DNA from: Diplosphaera chodatii | Lineage: Eukaryota > Chlorophyta > Trebouxiophyceae > Prasiolales > Stichococcaceae | Assembly: GCA_032358165.1 (NCBI GenBank) | Contig: JAALGY010000039.1 | Coordinates: 1,054,001-1,118,000, forward strand | Direction: 5' to 3' | DNA: 64,000 bases | Part shown: in pieces, positions 46,620 to 57,648 of the stretch | Layout of the letters: each line of letters begins with the position of its first letter | Position numbering within the stretch: the first letter of the stretch is position 1 | Program-made: the position numbers and the translations under genes | Notes under the pieces: model-generated | The model's input: the letters and a program-made list of their open reading frames with translations, nothing else | What the model was told of the DNA's origin: nothing | The model's database searches: none

Positions 46620-46624
46620 TTACA
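46620..46624 (-). terminator. Candidate polyadenylation signal TGTAA
   Basis: TGTAA on the minus strand, about 400 bases past the stop at 47026. Confidence 0.5.
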
Positions 46625-46929
46625 TGCACATGCACATGCACATCTCGGACAGGTGTAGCACTCAGCACACCGCCAGCGATGTACACAACAATCTGAAAGA
46701 GAAGAACAACAGTCCATTGCCATGAGACACTAGGACTACAGGCGAAAGCAGGCCGGCTGTAAGACAAACGGATTGTTTGACAGGCACACCGGACGATGGA
46801 CTGATCAGACCGAAGCACAAGGCGCAGGGCAGTTCAGGACCGGATGCAAACTATCAGAAGCGCTGCGGGTAGTGTACAGCCTGAACATGGCAGGAACTCC
46901 TTGCACGCTCACACTGCTGCACGGCAGTA

Positions 46930-46955
46930 CAGACCACTGCGATCGCAGTGGTCTG
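46930..46955. repeat. 26-base perfect palindrome
   Basis: The sequence is its own reverse complement over 26 bases, centred on GCGATCGC. It lies 70 bases past the stop of paralogue Y, inside its probable 3' UTR. Confidence 0.5.
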
Positions 46956-47025
46956 CCACTCAGCTGCTCGCTGCAGCGTCAAGTGCGGCGTCTGTCATGG
47001 CGATGAACCAGGTTGATGCCACACA

Positions 47026-50000
47026 TCACACACCCGCCGACGCTGCTGGCACCGCTGGCGCTGAGGCAGATGGCTGCGATGCGAGGGTGACCGCCTCGGA
47101 GCCGTCCAGCCAGCCCTCCCCCAGCAGCGCCGTCATCATCTCGGCGGTGCAGGAGCCCGCCTGCAGGGAGTTGACGCGCATGGAGCCGGCGCGCAGGGCG
47201 GCGGTGAGTTGCGCCACGTCTGCCGGGTTGGTCGCGTCGAAGCTGCCCAGCGTCCGCCCGCCGATGGACCACTGCGAGCTCAGCAGCCGCCCCTGCTGCG
47301 CCAGCGTCGGCCGCGCCTGGCCCCGCTGCAGGGCACCCTGCAGCGGCTGCTGCAGCGGTGGCGGCGAGTCAAAGCGCTCGCTGGCCATTGACGCCGCCTG
47401 GAACGGGTTCAGAGGCTGCTGCGGCGCCTGCTGCGGCGGCTGCTCGCTGTCCGACACTGGTCGTGCCGGCGGCGTCGGCACCTTGGGAGGCAGCTGCAGC
47501 GACGCAGGTCCCGGTTCGGACAGGCTGACGAAGCGGCGATCGGCAGCGGCGTCGGCAGCCGGCATCGGCGGCGGGGACACATGGCCGAACGACGCTCCGC
47601 GCAGCTGCGGGATGCGGTTGACGACCGGCGGCAGCAGCGTCGGCTGCAAGATGCTGCCGGAAGGCGGGGGGGCTGCGCTTGCGGCCTCGGCCGCAGTGCT
47701 CACTGGCGTCTCTGGCATCACCAGCGGCCAGGAGGCCAGCATGTCGGGCGTGATGTCCCCGCCGCTACGGGCGCCAAGAGCTCCGTCTCCGCAGCCATCA
47801 ACCATCCAGCCCGCGTGCAGCAGCGCCGCCTCGGCGCTGCCGCCGGCGGCACGCTGCAGCTCGGGCGGCGCCTCGAGCTTCACGGCCTGCTGTGTGCGCT
47901 GCTGCCGCTGGACGTGCAGCGCCTGCACCTGCTGCTCCAGCTGCTGCTGCTGCGCCCAGGCCTCCAGCCCGCCGAGCAGCCCCGGAGCACCCGCCGCCGT
48001 GCCCCAGGCGCCGTGCTGGACCTCCTCCTCCTGCTGCTGCTGTTGCTGCTGCTGTTGGTGCTGGTTCTGTTGGTGCTGGTGCTGGTGCTGGTGCTGGTGC
48101 TGCTGCTGCTGCTGGGGTTCTGGCGACCACATGCCGATGTTGCTGCTACGGTTTCGCGGGTCTCTAATCGGCAGCATGGCCGCCCCTGACCTGTCTCCCT
48201 GCTGGCCTTGCCTGTGCATCAGGCGCTGTGGCGCATAGGCGGTGCCGCTGTGGTAGCTGCGATCGCCATCCGGCGGGCTGCCCTCGTGGCTCGCGCCGCC
48301 CGTCACTGTCGGGGACAGCATTGTATACGCCGCAGACCCACGGCTGCCCGCCTCGGGGTCCCATGCGGGCTGGCAGTACTGCGGCTGCGGTGGGGGTGGC
48401 TGGGGCGACCCCAGCATCACGCTGCTGCCGCCGCTGCTGCCGGCCCGCACACCGGCGGTTGCCGACTGCGCGCCCACAGTCCCCATCACGGCGCCGATGA
48501 ACGTCTGCACCAGCGCCTCCAGCGGCAGCGGCACCTGCTGCTGGCCCATCTGCAGGAAGGCCTCCGCAGCGGCCTCCACCCGTGCTTGGGCGCCAGGATC
48601 GTCAGCGGCCGCCTGTAGGCACGCTGCCGCCAGGTCCGTAGGGTTCAGCGTCACGTGCGGGTAGGACCTGCACGGCACAGAGACGGCGTCTGACCCAAGG
48701 TGCTCCTGATGCCCCGCCAGCAAACAGGGCTCGCTCCCAGGGTGAGAACCAGCGATCGTGAGCTGGCTGCAGTCTGCGCAAGCATGCAAGCTGCGCATCA
48801 GCTGCATCAGGCGAGCACGTGCGGGCCACTCATGATGTCGGACAAGCCACCGCTCGATGTCCGATGGTACTGATCTGCGTCATGCAGGGCTCCAGTGAGC
48901 AAGACAGAATGTCAGCTGGCGCCAGTCTTGCTGCTTATGCACCCCAGGGCTGCCTCTTGTGCCGTTGTGCATGTGAGTGCTGTCCGCGCCGTTCCAGCGG
49001 TCACACAAGTGGCCCACTCTGCTTATTGCACCTATCGTGCAGTAGACTGCAGCTTGGCGGGCTCGCAGACGCGCTGCCGTGCCCGACATCTGGGTACATG
49101 TGGTATTATGACCTCAATCCCGACAATTGGCAGCCCGAATAAGACCGCATGGATATTGCCTGCCGCAGCAAACATCACTAGTTGGCGCTGCGGCCCCGAG
49201 TAGAGGAGCACTGCCGATCTACTCGGTGGCCACGCGACGCCTTCGCAGGATCATAGGTCATCAGCCAGGGGCCTTGTGCCACAAGGCTGAAGCTACCGAT
49301 TATGTCCCGTTGATAGTGTACCATACAACAGCCACGGCTAATGACCTGCTGGGCTCCGCTATCTCGAGTCGCAGCTGCGGAGGGTATCATCCAGCCGAAA
49401 ACAGCATATGGTCACCACATGGTGATCACCACCATGTGTGCACACAGCGCTGTGAGCCGTGAGCATTGAGCAAAGCCATGTGACCTGGTGATCGGCTGGC
49501 ACAACCCTCACCTTGTGGCAGCGCCCAAGTGGCTCAGCTGCGGGGGCGGCAGCCCTGCGGGGTTGGGCAGGACCAGCCCGGGGCCGCTGATGGAGCGGTC
49601 CAGCTGCAGCGGCAGGGTCTCCGGCGAGGGCGGCTCCGCAGAGGTGCACCGCCGGTTGGACTTGACCTGGAATTGCAGCCGACAGCAGAAGCGTATGTCC
49701 CTGGCAACACTGGGTGCACACTGGACAGGGAGGCGAGGTGCATACCCAGGCCTGTGTGCACACAGCGACCAAGGGCCAGCCAGCTGATACCCACAAGGTG
49801 CAGGCAGTCCATGCAGGATGCCGCATAACCTTGGTGGCACTCGCACCTCGTCACGCTGCTGCGCCACCCGCCGCCGCTTGGCAGCCTGCCGGGGCGCCGC
49901 CAGACCGCCGGTGCACCCTGGAGCGTGGGCGACGCGAATGTCAACACTTGACAGTGGGCTGCTCAGGTGTCGTCTAAAACACGCAGGTGGCATCGTGTAG

Positions 50001-50349
50001 GTTCTCCCACAACGTGATGCTCGATCCGCACCGATGTGGGGCAGCTGCGGCATCAGGGCGGCGAGGCACTTGGGGCACTGCCTGCGGGTGGTACAGGGAG
50101 TGCGGCGTCATACGAGTAGTATGCGCCACGTGGACTGGATCACCTGGATACTGAGCCAAGACTGCGCTGAGTGTGCACAAAACCAGCGACTCACTGGAGC
50201 TCCTCGCCATGGCCCCCCTGGCCGGGTGCAGAGCGTGCCGGCGCCCGGCAGTGCGCCCGCAGCTTCCACAGCTCCGTGAAGGCGCGGTGGCAGGCGGGGA
50301 AGGGGCACTGGAAGGGCTTGGCCTCGGGGTCGTCCTCCGGCGGCTCCAT
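47026..50349 (-). CDS. Putative zinc-finger regulator, paralogue Y
   Basis: Five-exon model, 690 residues: 50349-50195, 50081-50032, 49917-49847, 49666-49512, 48667-47026. The double zinc module has Cys 15, Cys 20, His 33, His 47 (CPFPACHRAFTELWKLRAH) and Cys 54, Cys 57, His 67, Cys 70 (CPKC-x9-H-x2-C), followed by GGLAAPRQAAKRRR. Here the first finger is in one exon, whereas both paralogues have an intron after ELWK. The last exon (546 residues) carries LEALVQTFIGAVMG, then a very Gln-rich stretch with an (HQ)n run and a long Pro/Ser/Ala-rich C-terminus. The 844-base intron before the last exon may hide another exon, though phases agree without one. ATG 50349 is the first ATG in the open frame. 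Probable nuclear regulator. Confidence 0.5.
48031..48114 (-). repeat. CAG/CAC trinucleotide tract coding for Gln and His-Gln runs
   Basis: A compound microsatellite in the last exon of paralogue Y encodes alternating His-Gln followed by poly-Gln; likely length-variable between strains. Confidence 0.5.
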
Positions 50350-51421
50350 CGCTGCCGGCGGGCCCAGCAGGTGCCCGGGAGCCGGGGTGAGGGGCAATCA
50401 GTAACGGGCGCCGCCGCCTCCCACCTGACCGGACCCGTCTGCGTCCAAGAACAGCGAAACTGTTTGGGGGAGCCCTTTGGACTCGTGTGACGGCTGAATA
50501 AGCAGGCAGACGCCGAGGACGCCGGCCACAGGAGCAGGCGGCCTGGGCTTGTGCTATGGATTTGGGGGCTGAGGACCTGTGATCGTAGGTTTTGGGCACA
50601 GGTAGCACAGGGGCAGCACAAGGGGGCACGCTCGACGCTGAGGCACAGTGTTCGCACGCAAGGCCGGCAACTTGTCTGACGTGCGCCTGACCTGTCAACG
50701 AGGTGCTGGTCCACGTCGCGACTACATAGATACTGTCACACCTCTGGTGCCGGACCGCACAAGGCCGCTCAGACACCTCTGCAGAACGCTCTCAAATGTG
50801 ACGCAAGCTCAGCCTCAAGTGCTGCCAACAAACCACAGGAACGGGCACGAGCAAGTTCGGGCAGGGGGTTGCCGCCTATGTAATACGAACGACAACGCGA
50901 CCGGGCTGCGCCTGCAGGCGTGACCTTGCCTGGACTACACGAGTGCAGCGCATCTGATAACATGTCGCAGCCTCAACGCCCTGATGTACTTCAAAGTGTT
51001 CGCAGGCGATGTGCACACCAGTTTACAGGATGACAGGGTGACCACGTGCCGTGTCGCCGGAACAACAAGAGACGGTAGATGGCGTGTGTGCAGTGCCGCA
51101 CGGCTTAGCTAGTCTCATACCTGGGTTTGGTACCGTAGGAAGCGGCTGCACGCTTGGGTGTGGTTCCGGCCTGGGTGCAAGTGCACTCAACAACGTCCCA
51201 CTGCGTCCTGCCAGAGCGTTGGGCGCTGCACGATCCGTTGCCCGTACGCCCCAACGGACGGCACTACTCGTCCTCTTGCGTTGTTGTGCCGCACTGCCCG
51301 CACCCCGCCTTGTACGTCGCCGCCAGCCTGGTGTGAGGGCGCCAGAAGAGTCGTCATAGTGTGATAAATTTGATTGATCATCGGTAACCCGGGGGAGGAT
51401 GACGAATCCAATCAGACAGTG

Positions 51422-51451
51422 CAAGGGGAATAGAACTATCTATTCCCCTTG
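51422..51451. repeat. Perfect 12-base-pair hairpin, 6-base loop
   Basis: CAAGGGGAATAG, loop AACTAT, then the exact complement. It lies between genes Y and Z with no open frame across it. Confidence 0.5.
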
Positions 51452-51842
51452 GACAGTGCCAGCTGTGCGATATTGCAGCCGGTGCACTTCCTACCACCGG
51501 CCCGTTTCCATCGCGGCGGTCGTCACCTTCGTGGTCAAGACCAGCCACGACTGCTGACTGACCCTAGTGCTTATTGTTCATTATGCTGGTAGTGCCGTCT
51601 AGCAGGTTGGAACCGTGTCAGCATATTCTGCATTGCCGAGCATCACAGCAAGGAAGCACGGAGCGACTACATATCGCAACAGGTGCTGCATTGCAGTTGA
51701 GTCGATCCGCATAGCTCTGTGTCGTGCTTCTGCCTTGTCAGTGGGTGGAGACTTCCCATTCAGACATCCGCCGCCACAGCCCCAACGATTGTTCAAGCTC
51801 TAGTTCTGCACAGCCAGCGGCCACAGTTCTGTGATAACATCG

Positions 51843-51847
51843 TTACA
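51843..51847 (-). terminator. Candidate polyadenylation signal TGTAA
   Basis: TGTAA on the minus strand about 760 bases past the stop at 52609. Confidence 0.5.
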
Positions 51848-52608
51848 CAGGCACAGAAGCACATATATAGCCTCAAGATGTGGTAAAGAAACATAAAAGA
51901 AACATAAATATCGTAGACTAATCGACATTGGCTATCGACATATGGTGTGCAGAGCATGGCCAGGCACAAAAGTCCCACAGGAGACGATATGCAGTGCTTC
52001 TGAAGGACTTGAAATGCAGGCGGCGCAGCCTCTCTGCAGTAGCCCACAGCCCAATGCTGAGAAGAGATGAGGTCCGCACATAGAACATGTGGATGCAGGG
52101 ACCCAAACTTGCAGGGCTTTCCATGGCAAACTAGGTCCGACTTAGCTGAGCAACAGTTTGCCGGCAAGTGCTATGCATGACTAGTCTGCTGATGCCGTCC
52201 ACCCCTCTGGCTCGCCCAAATTGGCGGCTTCATGGGTGTGGTCGGACTCTAGGGGTCTATCAGGCGGCCGCTTCAGGGGGCGGACTCCCCGTCATGGGCA
52301 ACGCCATCATGTGTCATTTCTCCGCTGAGCTAGGGTGAGTCTCTGATATCTGTGGCGATGCTGCGCAGCTGCATCGATCCTCAAGTACACTCTAGGCACG
52401 CGCTTGTGGCACTGAAGAGAGCGCCGCCGGCGGTGGCCTGTCCACCCAGGCCTGTGCGCATTCACAGACACAAATAAGTGACTGCTCTGTCCTGTCAGCA
52501 GACCAGAGAAAGTCCAGCCGAGTGCTGAGTTGTATGGGGCCCTCATCGCGCATAATCACAAGGCCATGTCGTCGGCGAGGGATTGAGCTCCTGTGCCTGG
52601 AGGAGAGC

Positions 52609-55600
52609 TCACAGCAACACTAGGCTTACCTCGGGCTCAGCGATCCAGGTGTCGGCCACGCTTCTTGGGGTAGCGGCCTCGCTGCCGCAGCCGCTGTGCC
52701 ACATGTGCTGCGCCATGGCCTGCAGTGATAGAGTGTAACATGAGGAAGCTGGGCAATGGTTGTCAGCGGTGCTGTGCCCAGGCTTGAATCAGGCACGGCA
52801 TGCAACCCGGGCGGTGCTGCAGCATGGCGCTGCTGCCGCCGCTTGTGTGCCTGTGTTCCTGTGGGACCACCGGCATCAGGGCAGGTGCATCAGGGCAGGT
52901 GCACCCCGCCATCGTAATTGTGTACCTGGGGCCCAGCGGTGCGCGGCTGCGGGGCGCCGCTCTGCGCCGCGGCCGCCATCAGCACCGCCAGCGAGTCCTG
53001 CCGGCCGAAGCCCGCCAGGCTCGTCGGCCCCCCTGCAGCGCTGGCTGGGCGCCACCTTGCGAGAGGAAAGCAGAAGCTTGGGTCAGCAGGTAGCTGCTGC
53101 AGGTCGCTTGCGGACGGTGACGAATCAGGCAACACTGTCAATGAGGCGATGCACATTCTGCAGCACAGCGCAGCAGGTGTGCAGCTGACCGGAGAGGCTG
53201 TGCAGGTGGACACGCCGATGGCTGCTGCTTTGCACACACGTGCGATGTGGTGTTGACGTCCTCACCAGGCAGGCAGCGGGTTGGCCCCCAGCGTGGGTGG
53301 CAGCGGCGGCATGAAGCACAGCTGCGGCATCGGCGACATCGTGCGGCCAAAGCCCCACACGGCCTGCGGGGGCAACGGGGCGCCGCGGCCGTCGTCATTG
53401 TTGTCAACACCCGCAGCCGACGGCGGCGGTGACGGGCTGTGGGACGCGCCCATCGGCATGGGGCCGTGAGATGTCGGCGCCAGCGAGAAGCTGGCTGCCT
53501 GGCTGCTCGGCGGCAGCACAGCCAGGGGCGCCGGCGCCTGCAGCTGCATGTGGGGCCTACGAGGCAAGCAGCACATTGGCTCAGCACCCAGGCGCCATGA
53601 CATCGGAAGCATGACGGCCAGCACGCGGATGCACTGACGAGCAATGATATGATGTTGCTGCGCGCTTCGGCCTAGGCGAACCAGTAGCAACCACCAGCTG
53701 CTGTGATGCAGACACCATGGAGGCGAGGCCTTGAGCGCACCATTCACACGGCGTCAGGATGTTTTCGGACTTCAGGCTGTGCAGCGACATGCCGGCGCGT
53801 GGCTGGTCTGCAGGGTCTTCAACCTGCAGCAGTCAAACACACCAAATGAGAAAACTTGACATGTTGTGGAAACACCATCAAGCATCCTGCGGGCTGATCT
53901 CCGCTGCTCCAAAAGAACTAGGCGCAGCAAGCTATGATGATAAGCTGCTGCATTTTACGGAGGTACAGACGCACCTTCAGGGCGCCCTCGCGTGTGAAGC
54001 TGCCCGCCCTGGCGAGCGCCTCGAAACCGTTCACGGGCAAGCGCGGCTGCTGCGGGGTGGGCGGCGCCCCGGGCGCCGCAGAGTGCGTCGTGCAGCTGGC
54101 GGAGTTGACGGGCGCCGGGGAGCCGAAGCCCAGGCAGCGGTCCGGGCCGCAGCCGGCGGCGCCGCCGCAGCCGGACGCGCGCGTCACCACGGGGCTGCCC
54201 ACCTGCTCCGAGCACGAGTCGCTGGAGTCGCGGCGGTGCAGCGCGCCCGCAGCATTGCCGGCGGCGGCGGAAGCTGTGCGCCGGTCCGCAGCCCAGGACA
54301 CACCCTTGCCCTGCTCAGCCTGCATGAGCAGAGTACCAGCGGGTCTCAACCCTGCATCCTCACAGCAAACGTGCCACTGTATGCACTGCGCGTCGGTGGG
54401 AAACGTTGTGGCACCCAGGTGGGATGGTCCAGAGTGCCACTGGTGTGATTTTGAGGCTGTACTCATTTACATGAGACGGCATGGGCTGCTCCGCACCTGC
54501 TGGTTGATGATGGCCTGCACGAAGGCGGACACCAGGTGGCGCAGCTCCGGGGGCGTGTCCCCGCCAACGGCGGCTGTCGACGGCGACGTGGCCTGCAGCA
54601 GCGACCGGCCCACAGGGCCGCTGCACAGCGGTACACAGCAGCCTGAGAAAACCCACAACCATGGCCAAACGCCTGGCGCAACGTCATCACCACGACTGTT
54701 GAATCCCCTTGACTTGATGGTGGTAGCCAGCGGGATGCGTCCTGCAACGATTTTAGGGGGACTGAGCAAGCCGCACTTGGGGTCCGCCTGAAACCTGGCC
54801 AGCTGCGCGTCCAGGAAGCTGAAGGTGGACTGGTCAACGCCAGACAGGGCGCGGGGCGGCAGGTGCTGCGAGCCGCCCGGCTGCGGCACGTCCAGCGACA
54901 TGCACCGCCGCACTAGGCTGCCCTGCAGCACCGCGGGCACACGCAGATCAGCTCACAGCTGCAGCGTCGAGCGGCGCCGCGCAAAGTGGCATGGTGGCGC
55001 CGTATTGAGAGACCAGAACTGGAACCCAGCTGCACATTTATTGCACGCCATCAGTGTGCACTGTATCGTAAACCCTGTGCCTTGCAAACACCCGGCATAT
55101 GTGGGCAGGCAATGTCAGTCGCACCTCCTCCCTGCGCAGCTGCTGCCGGCGGCGCTTGGCGGCCTGCCGGGGCGCTGCAAGCCCGCCCGCGCAGCCTGCA
55201 GACACGGTGGTGCACGTAAACAAAAGGAGCAGCTACTGCAGATGTGCCACTGCTGGGTGCACGGTCGCAAGGCAGACGGTTGCATGAACGTGCGGGGGCG
55301 GGGCTTGAGGCATGCCACAGGGTCTCCATGCCAGCTGCTGATGCGCACCAAGGTGCGGCAGGCCCGGCACCAGGTCCTCGCTGCACCGCGGGCAGTTGGG
55401 CAGCTCGCTGGCGTGGCCGCCCTGCCCCTGGGCGGTGCGCACTGGGGACCTGTAATGCGCGCGCAGCCTGCAGTGATCAGTCACCACGAGGTCAGGCACT
55501 GATGCGGCATGCCGCGCGGCTGGCACGATGTTTGAAGCGCCGCTGCATCGCATGCGACGCCAGGGATCATGCTCTCGTGCACCAGCCGTCTGGCCATCAG

Positions 55601-56004
55601 TGAACCGGTACACGATGAATTGGGAAGGTACACTGTGCACAGCAAACTCGCCGACAGATACCAGGCAGGAGACCAGACAGCTTGCATCACGCGAGACTCA
55701 CTTCCACAGCTCCGCGAACTGCCTGGTGCAACCTGCAAAGGACAAAGTAGGCGCGTTCAGTCCGACGCAGGTTAAAGGGTGACTCGGTGTTGGAGGCTTG
55801 GCCCGCTGTCGTGTCAGGGCTTGACTACACATGGGCGACAGGCCGCCTGCATGCGCCTGCAGCTGCAGCTGCGAGGCTCTGCAGGAGCTCTTCACCTTGC
55901 ATGGGGCAGAGGAAGACGGCAGGAGCCGGCGCCCCGCTACCCGTACGCTCCACGCATTCGGCTTTGGCACAGCCCACAGACCTACCTCTGGCGCCGGACA
56001 CCAT
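52609..56004 (-). CDS. Putative zinc-finger regulator, paralogue Z
   Basis: Model of 11 exons, 514 residues: 56004-55896, 55732-55702, 55467-55349, 55195-55125, 54922-54777, 54620-54497, 54319-53975, 53823-53741, 53556-53266, 53040-52926, 52719-52609. The first finger is spread over three exons (Cys 33, Cys 38, then ELWK|LRAH with His 51); the second site is CPRC-x9-H-x2-C. GGLAAPRQAAKRRR follows, then RRCMSLDV, a LRHLVSAFVQAIINQQ segment equivalent to those of the paralogues, and Pro/Ser/Gly-rich regions. The 31-base exon 2 is supported by exact agreement of the spliced motif with paralogues X and Y. The end is uncertain: exon 11 either reads to TGA at 52609 or splices 33 bases later to a short exon ending near 52540. 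It is divergent from RPS13. Probable nuclear regulator. Confidence 0.5.
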
Positions 56005-57192
56005 GGCTGTTGTCTCCTACACAGACACCACGGGACATATGAAGGCGTGTTGTTGGGGTCGGGCCCCGAGTTGTGAGCACGAGATTGCCGTGGCTGGTTG
56101 CATGTGGACACGTTGCTCGGCGACTGCTTCGCTTGGCATTACGATTCGCGAGGCAACTGCATCGCAGCACTGAGGCGTCGCTTGCGAACCACTTGCAACT
56201 ATCCAGCATTGACAGCCCTGACCTGCCGCGCGCAGCGATCGTCCTGCTGCCGCCGTGGCGTGGCGTGCTAGTTGCGAGCTGGCGAGTACGAGGCAGGTAG
56301 GCGCTGGCCCCTGCGCTCAGCGTAACAAGCCCTATGGTGGAAGGCGTGGTGATGCAAGCAGTGCTGCAGCAGTGTCCGTCAGATAGTGCTGGCCGGCAGT
56401 GCGCCACACTGCGTCGCGCTCGCACGACAATGTGACTCGGAGTTGTTTGTCGGGGGACGCCTCTTTGATCTTCTTGGGATCTACACAGCTGTCAGCTGCA
56501 GGGGATAGAAGACCAAGTGATAACATGAACCTACTGCACACCGTTGTACATAGGGGTGCGGCACGGTCGTATGGTGCTGCTGCAGTAACAAATTTCACAC
56601 TACGTACTCTGCAGCACCGGGTGATGCCGCCTCTGAGAAGAACCCACCTGCATCCTGCACTACTCCGGCAAAAGTGTTGATGTACCGGCAGGCAATTATG
56701 CTCTACTCCACTCAGGCATGTCAGCCACGGCACGCAGCACATCAGGGGTTGGGTTGCTCAATCGATGTGCGAACGCATGAGAAGGAGGAGTGTGCTGGTG
56801 GGTCTGCAGTGGCCACTTGCGACGTGCTTTGGACTGCTCAAGTCTTAGGCTCAGACTCTGAGCACCTACATTGGGCATGCCGCACTGATCTGCTTGTGCA
56901 TGGCTGAGGTGCGGTGTTTGAAACCAGAAGCACACGCCTTAGCGACAACAGAACCGCGAGTGCAGGGTCCACTGCATGGCGGCAGGATAATTCTGGGCGG
57001 CAACCCAGGCCGCCCTGAGGCGGCAGTGAGTAAACCCTAGCGTCCAAGCCGCCTCATGTGCCCAGCCTTCGGCACTGACCGGCCTCTTCAGCTTTGCAGC
57101 GGGCGGCCGGGGCACCGAGGTGTGCCAAGCCGAAGCAGTAGCGTACAGAGCAGCTTGAGTGGCCGCGGCCGTGTGTCAAACACTCTGCCACC
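56005..57192. promoter_or_regulatory. Divergent intergenic region between zinc-finger gene Z and RPS13
   Basis: About 1.2 kb separate the two divergent starts. It contains the telo-box at 57032-57039 near RPS13. No gene seen. Confidence 0.5.
57032..57039 (+). promoter_or_regulatory. Telo-box AAACCCTA upstream of RPS13
   Basis: AAACCCTA lies about 155 bases before the RPS13 ATG. In land plants this motif is a recurrent promoter element of ribosomal-protein genes; its function here is inferred from position. Confidence 0.5.
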
Positions 57193-57648
57193 ATGGGGCG
57201 GATGCACAGCAAGGGCAAGGGCATGAGCTCCTCGGCTCTGCCCTACAAGCGCAGCGCGCCCTCCTGGCTGAAGACCACGCCCACCGAGGTGGTCGACCAG
57301 ATGGTGAAGCTGGCGAAGAAGGGCATGACGCCGTCCGCCATCGGCGTCATCCTGCGTGACCAGCACGGCATCTCGCAGGTCAAGTCGGTGAACGGCAGCT
57401 CCATCCTGCGCATCCTGAAGACGCAGGGCCTCGCGCCCGAGATCCCCGAGGACCTGTACCACCTCATCAAGAAGGCGGTGTCGATGCGCAAGCATCTGGA
57501 GCTGAACCGCAAGGACAAGGATGGCAAGTTCCGCCTGATTCTGGTCGAGTCCCGCATCCACCGCCTGGCTCGCTACTACAGGCGTGTCAAGAAGCTGCCG
57601 CCCAACTGGAAGTACGAGTCTGCGACCGCCTCTGCCCTGGTGGCCTAG
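57193..57648 (+). CDS. RPS13: 40S ribosomal protein S13 (uS15)
   Basis: Single-exon gene of 151 residues, the usual length for eukaryotic S13. [20 protein letters not shown] at the start, [16 protein letters not shown]-like [31 protein letters not shown], and the uS15 signature [19 protein letters not shown] near the end are all recognisable. It is a component of the small cytosolic ribosomal subunit that binds 18S rRNA. The start ATG has a Kozak-like CCACCATGG context. Codon use is strongly GC-ending and uniform, as expected for a highly expressed gene. TGTAA lies 285 bases past the stop and a telo-box about 155 bases upstream. It is the most certain annotation in the window and the only gene here without introns. 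Confidence 0.5.
   Translation: MGRMHSKGKGMSSSALPYKRSAPSWLKTTPTEVVDQMVKLAKKGMTPSAIGVILRDQHGISQVKSVNGSSILRILKTQGLAPEIPEDLYHLIKKAVSMRKHLELNRKDKDGKFRLILVESRIHRLARYYRRVKKLPPNWKYESATASALVA

Larger units (their letters stand above)
45912..47025. other. Intergenic region with palindrome
   Basis: Promoter of paralogue X and 3' UTR of paralogue Y, both minus strand. It contains TGTAA at 46620-46624, an ACATGC microsatellite at about 46619-46643 and a 26-base perfect palindrome at 46930-46955. No gene seen. Confidence 0.5.
50350..52608. other. Intergenic region, no gene seen
   Basis: Upstream region of paralogue Y and 3' UTR of paralogue Z. It contains TGTAA at 51843-51847 (minus) and a perfect hairpin at 51422-51451. 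An open plus-strand frame around 51051-51359 has no supporting start, splice or motif signal. Confidence 0.5.

Noticed and set aside
48031..48114. CRISPR-like or satellite array
   Set aside because: It is a trinucleotide coding repeat with no spacer structure.
46844..48238. Long plus-strand open frame (464 codons)
   Set aside because: It runs antisense to the GC-rich last exon of zinc-finger paralogue Y, has low-complexity Cys/Ser runs and no domain; the minus-strand frame has the conserved module upstream.
51051..51359. Plus-strand open frame (102 codons)
   Set aside because: No motif, poor start context and no neighbouring exon; composition is that of random GC-rich DNA.
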